Source of the DNA: Chitinophagaceae bacterium
GTDB taxonomy: Bacteria; Bacteroidota; Bacteroidia; Chitinophagales; Chitinophagaceae
Length of the DNA: 9,526 nt
Direction: 5' to 3'
Assembly: GCA_003136915.1 (NCBI GenBank)
Contig: PLEB01000102.1
Span: 1-9,526, forward strand
Below, one piece after another: positions 1 to 8,188 of the stretch. Under the pieces are notes generated by a model. It was not told the DNA's origin and did no database searches. It was given only the letters and a program-made list of their open reading frames with translations. The stretch's first letter is position 1; every line of letters starts with the position of its first letter. Both the position numbers and the translations under genes were made by a program.

Positions 1-441
1 GGGGAATACGAGGTAACGCTCGACACAAAAGGGCGGTTCCTACTGCCGGCTTCGCTCAAAAAGCAGACCGGGGAGGAGGGCAGCCAGTTTGTGATAAACC
101 GGGGATTTGAAAAATGTCTTGGCCTATACCCTATGAAGAGTTGGGAGCCCCTTTTTGAAGAGATCAGCAAGTTGAATGATTTTGATCCGAAGGTAAGGTC
201 ATTCAGGCGATATTTCCTGAACGGGGCTACGATGATGGAACTGGATTCGGCAGGCAGGCTGCTGATCCCCCAAAGCTTAAAGGAATACGCTGGATTGGAG
301 AAAGATATCGTGCTGGTTACAGCGGTAAACAAAATAGAAATCTGGGATAAAACTAAGTACCAACAGTTCTTTGAAACCTTTTCACCGGATGATTTCAGTG
401 GCCTGGCCAACGAAGTTATGAATGGAAAACCTGATAAATGA
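1..441 (+). CDS. mraZ: Transcriptional regulator MraZ (5' end missing)
   Basis: MraZ is a DNA-binding protein of the SpoVT/AbrB-like fold that is known in other bacteria to form ring oligomers and control the dcw promoter upstream of itself. The frame is open from base 1 and reads GEYEVTLDTKGRFLLPASLK at once, which matches the start of the family after about five residues. The true ATG and the promoter with its MraZ operator therefore lie just outside the window. 146 residues are visible. Two tandem half-domains show the paired D-x-x-G-R signatures: DTKGR at visible residues 8-12 and DSAGR in LDSAGRLLIP near residues 82-86. The GTG at base 91 is internal, not the start. The stop TGA (439-441) overlaps the rsmH start by four bases, so the two are translationally linked. 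Identity is secure; only the first few residues are unknown. Confidence 0.96.
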   Translation, partial: GEYEVTLDTKGRFLLPASLKKQTGEEGSQFVINRGFEKCLGLYPMKSWEPLFEEISKLNDFDPKVRSFRRYFLNGATMMELDSAGRLLIPQSLKEYAGLEKDIVLVTAVNKIEIWDKTKYQQFFETFSPDDFSGLANEVMNGKPDK

Positions 442-1364
442 TCTATATGACGGGTTCATCTCCCGCGTATCATATACCCGTATTGCTTTCAGAAGCGATG
501 GACGGTTTGAATATCAGGGCGAACGGGATCTATGTTGATTGCACCTTTGGCGGAGGTGGACATTCCGCATGGATCCTGTCGCTCCTGAATAAAGAAGGCC
601 AGTTGTACGGGTTTGATCAGGATGCGGATGCAAAAACGAATGCCTTGCCCGATGAACGATTTCATTTCATCCCGCATAATTTCCGGCATCTGCTAAGATT
701 GCTGCGCCTCAATGGAATTACCAGTGTTGACGGAATACTCGCTGACCTGGGTGTTAGCAGTCATCAGTTCGATGATGCTTCCCGGGGTTTTTCCACCAGG
801 ATGGACGCAGCGTTGGATATGCGCATGGATAAACGGCAGGAGTTGACGGCGGCGGAAATCCTTAATTCGTATAGCGAGCAGGATCTGCACAGGATTTTTG
901 AGCAGTATGGAGAAGTGACAAATTCCAAAACGCTTGCCAGATCTATTGTAAGCTTAAGAATTGCAACCGCCTTCCGGACAATCAGCGGATTTACGCAGGC
1001 CATTGCAAGAATGGTGAAAGGCAATCCAAACCGGTACTTCGCACAGGTTTTTCAAGCTTTGCGAATTGAAGTAAATGATGAGATCATGGCGCTCCGGGAA
1101 TTGCTGGAACAAACTCCGGCGATCCTCAAACCAGGCGGCCGTGTTGCGATCATCAGCTTTCATTCCCTTGAGGACAGAATGGTAAAACAATTTTTCAGGA
1201 ATGGAACTTTTGAAGAAAAAGCCAGCCTGGATCCCTACGGAAAAACTTCAGCAGCCAAAACATTGCGGATAATTACTAAAAAACCCATCACTCCATCAGC
1301 CGTGGAGTTGAAAATAAACCCCCGTGCGCGAAGCGCAAAACTCCGGATCGCAGAAAAAATATGA
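438..1364 (+). CDS. rsmH: 16S rRNA (cytosine-1402-N4)-methyltransferase RsmH
   Basis: RsmH (MraW) uses S-adenosylmethionine to N4-methylate C1402 of 16S rRNA in the ribosomal P site. The 308-residue length is typical. Visible signatures: HIPVLLSEAM near the N-terminus; the SAM-binding loop DCTFGGGGHS (residues 34-43); ADLGVSSHQFD followed by RGFSTRMDAALDMRMD; FAQVFQALRIEVNDE; KPGGRVAIISFHSLEDR; and the C-terminal NPRARSAKLRIAEK tail. The ATG at 438 lies in an ATGA overlap with the mraZ stop, which favours this start. A second in-frame ATG at 447 would remove only three residues and cannot be excluded. No Shine-Dalgarno is evident, so translational coupling to mraZ is likely. An 80-base AT-rich gap without a recognisable gene (1365-1444) follows. 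Confidence 0.98.
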   Translation: MIYMTGSSPAYHIPVLLSEAMDGLNIRANGIYVDCTFGGGGHSAWILSLLNKEGQLYGFDQDADAKTNALPDERFHFIPHNFRHLLRLLRLNGITSVDGILADLGVSSHQFDDASRGFSTRMDAALDMRMDKRQELTAAEILNSYSEQDLHRIFEQYGEVTNSKTLARSIVSLRIATAFRTISGFTQAIARMVKGNPNRYFAQVFQALRIEVNDEIMALRELLEQTPAILKPGGRVAIISFHSLEDRMVKQFFRNGTFEEKASLDPYGKTSAAKTLRIITKKPITPSAVELKINPRARSAKLRIAEKI

Positions 1365-1444
1365 CGAAATGAATCCCTAACTAAGAAAGCTCAGTATGAT
1401 AATCTGGTACCCTTTATTTTTTTATTCCTCACACTAAATATTAT

Positions 1445-1777
1445 ATGAACGTCCAAAAGAATGATCAGAAACGAAAGATCAGATTTATCCTCCGCTATCA
1501 GTGGATGATCCGCAACCTTCCGTTTTTTCTTTTCCTGGCGTTTTTAGCAGTGCTCTACATTTATAATGGTCATTACGCAGACCGTGTTGTTCGTGACGTC
1601 GGAAATACCGGAAGAGAATTAAAGGAGTTGCAATACGAATATAAAAGTTTAAAAAGTGAAGTGATGTTCCGCAGCAAGGGAAGTGAACTGGCCAAAGCAG
1701 TGGAACCCTTTGGGTTGAAAGAACTGTCATCACCACCGATGGTACTTGATGACAGTAACATAGAGGCATCGAAATAA
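1445..1777 (+). CDS. ftsL: FtsL-like cell division protein
   Basis: This small single-pass membrane protein of 110 residues sits exactly where ftsL lies in dcw clusters, between rsmH and ftsI. A basic cytoplasmic N-terminus (residues 1-24, rich in K and R) is followed by one hydrophobic segment (about 25-40, LPFFLFLAFLAVLYIY). A periplasmic part begins AD-x-x-V-R and includes a charged, probably coiled-coil stretch (RELKELQYEYKSLKSEVM, about residues 57-74) and a short GLKEL-x-x-PP tail. FtsL normally joins FtsB/FtsQ-type partners to activate FtsW-FtsI. Sequence conservation in this family is low, so the call rests on topology, size, the coiled coil and gene order, plus resemblance to the FtsL-like family of Bacteroidota. 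Such genes are sometimes mislabelled as methyltransferases because of the rsmH neighbour. The ATG at 1445 is the only ATG after an in-frame stop at 1400-1402. Confidence 0.87.
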   Translation: MNVQKNDQKRKIRFILRYQWMIRNLPFFLFLAFLAVLYIYNGHYADRVVRDVGNTGRELKELQYEYKSLKSEVMFRSKGSELAKAVEPFGLKELSSPPMVLDDSNIEASK

Positions 1778-1805
1778 TATTTAACAACCATATCCCCGAT
1801 ACCCG

Positions 1806-3926
1806 GTGGAATTGAGACGAGACATACTATGGAGGGTTTATCTGTGCTTCCTTGGAATTGTCCTGGTATGTGTAGCTGTATTGGGCAAGGTGTTTTATAT
1901 CCAACAGGTCCAGGGGAATTACTGGAGGGGAATGAGCGACAGCCTTCACCAGAAATATGTTGATCTCAGCGCCGAAAGAGGAACGGTATATAGTGAGGAT
2001 GGAAATATGCTGAGCACTTCGATACCTTATTTTAATATCTATATTGATTTTGCGGCCGACGGACTCCGGGAAAAGAAAGGAAAGCGGTTTAAGGAAAATG
2101 TGGACTCCCTGTCTGGATGCCTGGCCGCTCTTTTCAAAGACCAGTCAGCTACCGCCTACAAAAAGGAACTACAGCAGGGCTATAAGAATGAAGACCGGTA
2201 TTATTCGCTTCACAAGAATCTCACTTTCGACCAATATAAACAGCTGAGGGCTTTTCCATTGATAAGACAAGGCAGAAATAAAAGCGGATTTATTACGGAG
2301 ACATCCAGCAAGCGTTTGAATCCGTTTGGACTCCTCGCCAACAGAACCATCGGCCTGTCAAGATCCAACGCACAGAATGTGGGTCTGGAAAGAACCTACG
2401 ATGGCTTTTTGAAAGGAGAAAACGGAAGAAGGCTGGTCCGTTATATGGCTGCCGGCACTTACATTCCGGTAGAAGGCTATGAGATTGATCCGGAAAATGG
2501 AAAAGATATTCTCACAACGATTGATGTAAACACCCAGGATATCGCAGAAAATGCATTACTGGAAATGATGCAGGGAAATGATTGTGAACACGGCACCTGT
2601 ATAGTCATGGAAGTCGCCACCGGAAAAATCCGGGCCATGGCTAACCTGGGAAAACAACCGGATGGCAGTTATTGGGAAGACCTCAATTATGCAATCCGTG
2701 CTTCAGAGCCGGGATCAACATTCAAACTCGCCACTTTACTCTCCCTTCTCGAAGATCATGCCGTAACCTTGAATGATCATGTTGACCTGGAAGGAGGCAA
2801 ATGGAAATTGGGCAAACGCACCGTGTATGATTCGGAGAAACACGGATTGGGAGTATACACCGTGCAGGAAGCTTTTGAATTGAGTTCGAATGTGGGAATG
2901 GCCAAACTCGCCATGGGGCATTATGCACATCAGCCCGAACTATTTATCGATCACCTCAAAAAACTAAGACTTAATCAGATCACGGGGATAGACCTCGCAG
3001 GGGAAACACAACCAATCATAAAGAGTCCAAAGTCACGTACCTGGAGTGCCACTACCTTACCCTGGATGGCTTTCGGCTATGAAGTGCTGATAAGTCCATT
3101 GCAAACACTCACTCTATATAACGCCGTTGCTAACAGTGGGAAAATGATGAAGCCCTACCTGGTGAATGCAATTCAGGATGCCGGAGGAATTGAAAAACAA
3201 AATGAACCGGTTGCGGTGATCAATAAGATCTGCAGCGATCAGACGCTTGCGGAACTCAGGACCTGCCTTGAAGGCGTCTGCCTCAGGGGAACCGGAAAAA
3301 CGGTATTCAAAAATTCTTTTTATTCAGTAGCCGGAAAAACCGGAACCGCACTCGTAGCCAATGGGAGCAGAGGCTATGCAGATCATATTTACCAGTCCTC
3401 ATTTGTAGGATATTTTCCCGCAAACCACCCTAAGTATTCCTGTATCGTGGTGATCAAAAACAGACCATATGCCAAAAAATATTTAGGAGCTCTGGTGGCC
3501 GGACCCGTATTTAAGGAAATAGCCGATAAACTCATGAGCCTGGAAAAAGACAATTCGGACAATAGTCTTTATGCCGCTTCCAATTTCATGATAAAGAAAG
3601 ACAGTTCTGCTTTTTATTATGCGGGCAGCGCGCCGGAAATGAAAAAAGTAATGCAAACCCTGGATATGGGCTATGTCGATTCTTCCGACGGTAAAAAATG
3701 GGCAAAGATGTATCCCGCCCATTATCAGACGGTGATCGCGACAAAAACGGAAGAGCCAAAGCGCGTACCGGATGTAAAAGGCATGGGATTAAGGGATGCG
3801 CTCTATCTCATGGAATCCAGGGAAATCCAGGTGCTTGCGAAAGGATCGGGAAAAGTAACGCAGCAAAGTATTGCACCTGGAACCGCTATTGGAAAAAATC
3901 AAAAACTGATCTTAGAATTGAACTGA
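1806..3926 (+). CDS. ftsI: Septal transpeptidase FtsI (class B PBP3) with one PASTA domain
   Basis: This class B penicillin-binding protein crosslinks septal peptidoglycan together with FtsW. The 706-residue order is: short cytoplasmic end; one membrane anchor (about 11-31); a PBP dimerisation domain opening with ERGTVYSEDG (R58-G59); a transpeptidase domain; and a C-terminal PASTA domain (about 654-706, starting VPDVKGMGLRDA). Catalytic motifs are complete: STFK with nucleophile S304 and K307, SSN at 360-362, and KTG at 511-513. It is longer than E. coli FtsI (588 residues), partly because of the PASTA domain. The start codon is GTG at 1806: the frame has a stop at 1782-1784 and no ATG before the conserved DILWRVYL motif. 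A TTG at 1812 is a weaker alternative. The gene starts 28 bases after ftsL and its stop overlaps the murE start by one base. FtsI is preferred over SpoVD because of the context with ftsL and ftsW. Confidence 0.96.
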   Translation: MELRRDILWRVYLCFLGIVLVCVAVLGKVFYIQQVQGNYWRGMSDSLHQKYVDLSAERGTVYSEDGNMLSTSIPYFNIYIDFAADGLREKKGKRFKENVDSLSGCLAALFKDQSATAYKKELQQGYKNEDRYYSLHKNLTFDQYKQLRAFPLIRQGRNKSGFITETSSKRLNPFGLLANRTIGLSRSNAQNVGLERTYDGFLKGENGRRLVRYMAAGTYIPVEGYEIDPENGKDILTTIDVNTQDIAENALLEMMQGNDCEHGTCIVMEVATGKIRAMANLGKQPDGSYWEDLNYAIRASEPGSTFKLATLLSLLEDHAVTLNDHVDLEGGKWKLGKRTVYDSEKHGLGVYTVQEAFELSSNVGMAKLAMGHYAHQPELFIDHLKKLRLNQITGIDLAGETQPIIKSPKSRTWSATTLPWMAFGYEVLISPLQTLTLYNAVANSGKMMKPYLVNAIQDAGGIEKQNEPVAVINKICSDQTLAELRTCLEGVCLRGTGKTVFKNSFYSVAGKTGTALVANGSRGYADHIYQSSFVGYFPANHPKYSCIVVIKNRPYAKKYLGALVAGPVFKEIADKLMSLEKDNSDNSLYAASNFMIKKDSSAFYYAGSAPEMKKVMQTLDMGYVDSSDGKKWAKMYPAHYQTVIATKTEEPKRVPDVKGMGLRDALYLMESREIQVLAKGSGKVTQQSIAPGTAIGKNQKLILELN

Positions 3927-5389
3927 TGATTCTGCAGGACATTTTATATAAGGTTGCAATCCGCTCCGTTCACGGAAAACTTCAGGTGAATGTGAAGGAT
4001 CTCCAGCTGGACTCCAGAAAGGTTGAGAAAGGTTCTGCATTTATAGCTGTAAAAGGAACGCATGTGGATGCGCACCAATTCATTCCGGCAGTTGCTGCTA
4101 AAAAACCCGTAGCGATCATCTGCGAACAGATGCCCGAAAAAACGGAAGATGGCATTACCTATATACAGGTAGAAAATTCAGCGGTTGCGGCCGGCCGGCT
4201 TGCTCATAATTTTTTCGGGCAACCTTCAGAAAAAATGAAACTTATCGGTATCACCGGAACCAATGGTAAAACAACCATTGCCACGCTGCTCTTCAAACTC
4301 TTTAGTTCTTTCGGTTATACCTGTGGTCTCCTCAGCACCGTAGAAAATCATATTGGAGATGAGGTGCTTCCGGCAACCCATACCACGCCGGATCCGTTAT
4401 CGCTCAATGCCCTGCTCAGGGATATGCATGCGGCTTCGTGTAGTCATGTTTTCATGGAAGTCAGTTCCCATGCCATTGACCAGCATCGTACTGAAGGATT
4501 GCATTTTTCCGGAGGCATATTCAGCAATATCACGCATGATCACCTCGACTATCACAAAACATTCGATGAATACATTCGTGTAAAGAAATCTTTTTTCGAC
4601 GGATTGCCCTCCGCTGCGTTCGCACTTTCAAATGCAGATGACAAGCGCGGTACGATCATGTTGCAGAATACCGCTGCCTCCAAATATTATTATGGCCTCA
4701 AGACTACGGCAGATTTCAAAGGGAAGATCCTGGAGAATAACCTCACCGGCCTGGTATTGATGATTAACGACAGGGAGGCCCATTTCAGATTAATCGGCGA
4801 GTTCAACGCTTACAACCTGCTGGCAGTATACGGAGCGGCCATTTGTCTTGGGGAAGAAAAAGAAGATGTGCTGAGAAACCTGAGTGGGTTAACCGGCGCA
4901 GAAGGCAGGTTCGATTATATTCTTTCGCGGAAAGAAAAGATCATGGGAATCGTGGACTATGCACATACGCCCGATGCGCTGGAAAATGTGCTCAGTACTT
5001 TGCGTAAACTCCGGAAAAGCGACGAGCGCATCATCACGGTTGTGGGATGCGGTGGTGACAGGGACAAGACCAAAAGACCGATCATGGGAGAGGTAGCCTG
5101 CCAGCTCAGCGACCAGGTTGTATTTACATCAGACAATCCGAGAAGTGAAGAAGCAGATGCCATCCTGAAAGATATGGAAACAGGATTGAACACGGCCGCA
5201 AGAAGAAAATTCATTTCCGTGACCGATAGGAAAGAGGCGATCAAAACTGCCGTGACACTTTCGAAGCCTGCAGATATCCTGCTGGTTGCGGGGAAGGGTC
5301 ATGAAAAATATCAGGAGATCAAAGGAGTGAAATATCCATTCGACGATAAAGCAGTTTTAAGGGAAATATTTGAGACGCTCGATAAATAA
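3926..5389 (+). CDS. murE: UDP-MurNAc-L-Ala-D-Glu--meso-DAP ligase MurE
   Basis: MurE is the cytoplasmic ATP-dependent ligase that adds the third amino acid to UDP-MurNAc-L-Ala-D-Glu. From the chosen start it has 487 residues, normal for the family. Visible motifs: N-terminal LDSRKVEKGSAFIAVKGT (uridine-binding domain); P-loop GTNGKTT at 111-117 with K115; THTTPDPLSLN in the substrate pocket; SSHAIDQHR; HLDYH; a probable carbamylated lysine K220 in YIRVK; and the C-terminal DNPR at 403-406. DNPR is the known signature for meso-diaminopimelate rather than lysine. The frame is open upstream to 3698 inside ftsI, but homology begins at MILQDILYK, and the ATG at 3926 shares a TGATG junction with the ftsI stop. 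That supports coupled translation and this start. murF, often next in other phyla, is absent here. Confidence 0.97.
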   Translation: MILQDILYKVAIRSVHGKLQVNVKDLQLDSRKVEKGSAFIAVKGTHVDAHQFIPAVAAKKPVAIICEQMPEKTEDGITYIQVENSAVAAGRLAHNFFGQPSEKMKLIGITGTNGKTTIATLLFKLFSSFGYTCGLLSTVENHIGDEVLPATHTTPDPLSLNALLRDMHAASCSHVFMEVSSHAIDQHRTEGLHFSGGIFSNITHDHLDYHKTFDEYIRVKKSFFDGLPSAAFALSNADDKRGTIMLQNTAASKYYYGLKTTADFKGKILENNLTGLVLMINDREAHFRLIGEFNAYNLLAVYGAAICLGEEKEDVLRNLSGLTGAEGRFDYILSRKEKIMGIVDYAHTPDALENVLSTLRKLRKSDERIITVVGCGGDRDKTKRPIMGEVACQLSDQVVFTSDNPRSEEADAILKDMETGLNTAARRKFISVTDRKEAIKTAVTLSKPADILLVAGKGHEKYQEIKGVKYPFDDKAVLREIFETLDK

Positions 5390-5440
5390 AATAGTTTGAA
5401 TGCATCTTGGACGGTGACATAAAACAGCCAGAACAACAAC

Positions 5441-6721
5441 ATGCTGTATCATTTATTCGACTGGTTAAAGCAATCTGGGGTTAAGATACCCGGTGGAACA
5501 TTGTTCCAGTTCATTACATTCCGGGTATTACTGGCTGTTATTTTGTCTCTTGTCATCACTATGCTCTTTGGAAGAAAACTCATTCATGCCCTTCGAAACC
5601 TGCAGGTAGGAGAAAGTGTTCGGGAACTCGGGCTCGAAGGTGAGCAACAAAAAAAAGGAACACCCACCATGGGGGGGATCATCATAATCCTGGCTATCCT
5701 GATACCCACACTATTGCTGGCAAACCTAAGCAAAGCCTATATCCGCTTGATGATCTTCAGCACGCTTTGGATGGGTATGATCGGATTCATTGATGATTAT
5801 CTTAAGCTCAGGGCCAAGCAGATTGCACAACAACAAGGTATCCCGTATAGAAAAGGTGATAAGGACGGATTAGCAGGTTTGTTTAAAATACTGGGTCAGG
5901 TTGTGCTCGGTTTCGTGGTGGCTGCCACACTTTACTTTAACAGTAATACGAAAGTGTGGCGGGAATTTATCGGGGATGCTAAACCCGTGGATACAACGGG
6001 CATTAAAAAAGTGGTGCTGGATGGAAAGGAAAGATTATTCGTGGAAGTGAGCGAACCGATTGCCACCATTCCCTTTGTGAAGAACCACGAATTCCGCTAT
6101 TCCAGATTATTGCCGGATGCCTGGCACGGGGCAACCTGGATATTGTATATCCTTATTGTCATATTTATTATAACTGCAGTGTCGAATGGAGCCAATATTA
6201 CGGATGGTGTGGATGGATTGGCGACGGGGGTGAGCGCAGTGATCGGGACCTGTCTTGGCGTTTTTGCCTACGCCAGCGGCAACCTCCGTTTTGCCGAATA
6301 CCTGAACATCATGTACATCCCGAACCTGGGCGAATTGTCCATTTTCATTGGTGCAATGATTGGTGCCTGTTTGGGATTTCTTTGGTACAACGCCTATCCG
6401 GCTACGGTTTTTATGGGAGATACGGGCAGCCTGACGCTGGGTGGCATCATTGCGGCGCTTGCATTCATCGTTCGAAAAGAATTATTGATACCGATATTCT
6501 GCGGAGTGTTCCTGGTTGAGAATATCAGTGTGGTGTTGCAGGTTGCCTATTTCAAATACACAAAGAAAAAGTACGGAGACGGCCGGAGGGTATTTCTGAT
6601 GAGCCCTTTGCACCATCATTATCAAAAGCTGGGATATCACGAAAGTAAGATTGTGACGAGATTCTGGATCGTGACCATACTATGTGTGGTGTTTGCGATC
6701 GTAACACTGAAGATCAGATAG
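5441..6721 (+). CDS. mraY: Phospho-MurNAc-pentapeptide transferase MraY
   Basis: MraY is the integral membrane enzyme that transfers phospho-MurNAc-pentapeptide from UDP to undecaprenyl phosphate, giving lipid I. Motifs in order: KKGTPTMGG (about residues 71-79), FIDDYLKL with D118-D119, NGANITDGVDGLATG with N252, D255 and D258, FMGDTGSLTLGG with D327, and SPLHHHYQKLG with H391-H393. These cover the Mg-binding aspartates and the histidine loop of the family. At 426 residues it is about 65 longer than E. coli MraY. The excess is a polar insert between two membrane segments, about residues 165-227 (from NSNTKVWREF to the WHG before the next helix). I believe this insert is a common trait of MraY in Bacteroidota. 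The ATG follows an A-rich leader (GAACAACAAC) with no Shine-Dalgarno. The 51-base gap after murE shows no clear signal. Confidence 0.98.
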   Translation: MLYHLFDWLKQSGVKIPGGTLFQFITFRVLLAVILSLVITMLFGRKLIHALRNLQVGESVRELGLEGEQQKKGTPTMGGIIIILAILIPTLLLANLSKAYIRLMIFSTLWMGMIGFIDDYLKLRAKQIAQQQGIPYRKGDKDGLAGLFKILGQVVLGFVVAATLYFNSNTKVWREFIGDAKPVDTTGIKKVVLDGKERLFVEVSEPIATIPFVKNHEFRYSRLLPDAWHGATWILYILIVIFIITAVSNGANITDGVDGLATGVSAVIGTCLGVFAYASGNLRFAEYLNIMYIPNLGELSIFIGAMIGACLGFLWYNAYPATVFMGDTGSLTLGGIIAALAFIVRKELLIPIFCGVFLVENISVVLQVAYFKYTKKKYGDGRRVFLMSPLHHHYQKLGYHESKIVTRFWIVTILCVVFAIVTLKIR

Positions 6722-6775
6722 TATGGAATAAGGCGTTGAAACATTCTATTCATGCTTTTGAAAAACCCCCAATCC

Positions 6776-6789
6776 GTTCTTTTAAGAAC
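6776..6789. repeat. Small inverted repeat before murD
   Basis: GTTCTT and AAGAAC are perfect complements separated by TT, ending two bases before the murD ATG at 6792. As RNA it could form only a five-pair hairpin with a four-base loop. It is too weak to be called a terminator and no T run follows. It could also be an operator-like palindrome or chance. Confidence 0.35.
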
Positions 6790-6791
6790 AG

Positions 6792-8153
6792 ATGAAAAAA
6801 TCCGAATCAGGCATGTTGAAACGAATGATCATATTGGGAGCAGGAGAAAGCGGAGTCGGCGCGGCAATCCTGGCTTCCCAAAAAGGATATGAAGTATTTG
6901 TTTCGGATGCAGGAAGGATAGAGGAGAAGAATAAAATAATACTGGACGGAAAAGGCATCGAATACGAGGAAGGAAAACACAGTGAAGAAAGAATACTGAA
7001 TGGTGAGGAAGTGATGAAGAGTCCGGGGATTCCCGAAAAAAATGCCCTGGTAAAGCAGATAAGGGCAAAAGGGATTCCGGTGATCAGTGAGATTGAACTC
7101 GCTTACCGTTTTAAAGGAGAGAGCCGGATTGTGGGGATTACGGGCAGCAACGGAAAAACCACAACCACTTCGCTGACCTATCATATTTGTAAGCATGGCG
7201 GTCTGGATTGTGCGCTGGTTGGAAATATCGGGATTTCATTTGCAAGGCAGGTGGCGGAAGATCCGAAACCCTGGTACATCGCAGAGATCAGCAGTTTTCA
7301 GTTGGATGATATCAAAACATTCAGGCCGGATATCGCGATACTGACCAATATCACGGAGGACCATCTGGACAGATATGAATATCAGTTCGAGAAGTATATC
7401 AGGAGCAAATTCAGTATTGCAAAAAATCAGACAGCGGCGGATTATTTTATTTATTGTGAAGATGATCCTGTGATAAAACAACATTTAAATGAGCATAATC
7501 TTAATTCTAACCTATTACCATTTACCATGCAACAAGAACCAAAACAGGGAGGCTTTATCAGGAACGGGCAGATGAACTTAAAAACAGGAAATGAAACCAT
7601 ACTCATGAGTATTTATGATTTTGCGCTAAAGGGTAAACACAATCAATATAATACGCTTGCGGCAGGACTGGCAGCGGCCACGATTGGTATCCGCAAAGAA
7701 AAAATCAGGGAAGCGGTGCAGAGTTTTGCGGCGCTTGAACACCGTATGGAATATGTAAGCACGGTGCGGGGGGTTGAATTCATCAACGACAGCAAAGCTA
7801 CCAATGTCAATTCTACCTGGTACGCACTGGAAACCATGCAAAAACCGGTTATCCTGATCCTTGGGGGTGTAGATAAGGGTAATGATTATTCCCTGCTGCG
7901 GAACCTGGTAAGAGAAAAAGTAAAAGCCATTGTGTGCATGGGCCTTGATAATCGAAAAATACATGAGGCATTTCAACACGATGTAAGTGTTATCGTAAAT
8001 ACCAGCAGTGCCCGGGACGCAGTAAAAAGCAGTTTTCAATTGGCGGTTAAGGGAGATGTGGTTTTGCTTAGTCCTGCCTGCGCCAGCTTTGATTTGTTTA
8101 AGAATTATGAAGACAGGGGTTTGCAGTTTAAAGAAGCAGTGAGGGATTTGTGA
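6792..8153 (+). CDS. murD: UDP-MurNAc-L-alanine--D-glutamate ligase MurD
   Basis: MurD adds D-glutamate to UDP-MurNAc-L-alanine in the cytoplasm using ATP. Residue numbers are from the ATG at 6792 (453 residues). The N-terminal Rossmann-like domain shows MIILGAGESGVGAA, which binds the UDP moiety. The ATPase domain has P-loop GSNGKTT at 118-124 with K122, then EISSFQLD and NITEDHLDRY, and a probable carbamylated lysine K206 in YIRSK. The C-terminal domain has LEHRMEYV, NDSKATN at 332-338, ILGGVDKG and SPACASFDLFKNYEDRG. All are standard MurD signatures that separate it from MurC, MurE and MurF. The start is uncertain: an in-frame ATG at 6813 gives MLKRMIILGAGESG, closer to the usual family N-terminus, while 6792 adds seven residues. 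The 70-base gap after mraY carries only a small inverted repeat. Confidence 0.97.
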   Translation: MKKSESGMLKRMIILGAGESGVGAAILASQKGYEVFVSDAGRIEEKNKIILDGKGIEYEEGKHSEERILNGEEVMKSPGIPEKNALVKQIRAKGIPVISEIELAYRFKGESRIVGITGSNGKTTTTSLTYHICKHGGLDCALVGNIGISFARQVAEDPKPWYIAEISSFQLDDIKTFRPDIAILTNITEDHLDRYEYQFEKYIRSKFSIAKNQTAADYFIYCEDDPVIKQHLNEHNLNSNLLPFTMQQEPKQGGFIRNGQMNLKTGNETILMSIYDFALKGKHNQYNTLAAGLAAATIGIRKEKIREAVQSFAALEHRMEYVSTVRGVEFINDSKATNVNSTWYALETMQKPVILILGGVDKGNDYSLLRNLVREKVKAIVCMGLDNRKIHEAFQHDVSVIVNTSSARDAVKSSFQLAVKGDVVLLSPACASFDLFKNYEDRGLQFKEAVRDL

Positions 8154-8159
8154 AGAATT

Positions 8160-8180
8160 TAAAAGTAAAAAGTAAAAATT
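8160..8180. repeat. Degenerate 7-base tandem repeat before ftsW
   Basis: Three successive 7-mers, TAAAAGT, AAAAAGT and AAAAATT, fill most of the 35-base gap between the murD stop and the ftsW start, ending 8 bases before the TTG. The tract is almost pure A and T and differs sharply from the flanking coding sequence. It might act as an unstructured ribosome-loading leader, or it might be a piece of a dispersed intergenic repeat. Neither can be shown from this window. Confidence 0.6.
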
Positions 8181-8188
8181 AGAAAGGT

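Noticed and set aside
1365..1444. Possible promoter or small gene in the rsmH-ftsL gap
   Set aside because: The gap is AT-rich with a T run near 1413-1423, but I found no complete promoter consensus, no hairpin followed by T residues, and no credible open frame.
3698..3925. Upstream extension of the murE frame into the ftsI 3' end
   Set aside because: The extension has no MurE-like residues and lies inside the conserved PASTA-coding part of ftsI. The ATG at 3926 in the TGATG junction matches the family N-terminus.
6749..6761. Possible Bacteroidota -7 promoter element (TGCTTTTG, near TAnnTTTG) before murD
   Set aside because: One key base is wrong and no -33 TTTG-type element sits at a suitable distance, so it is not supported as a promoter.
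6807..7196. Antisense open frame of 129 codons at the murD 5' end
   Set aside because: It overlaps the conserved murD nucleotide-binding regions on the other strand. The Phe- and Ser-rich translation reflects reverse-complemented A-rich codons.
7626..8039. Antisense open frame of 137 codons within murD
   Set aside because: It lies opposite strongly conserved MurD motifs (LEHRME, NDSKATN). It is a shadow of the real gene with no recognisable domain.
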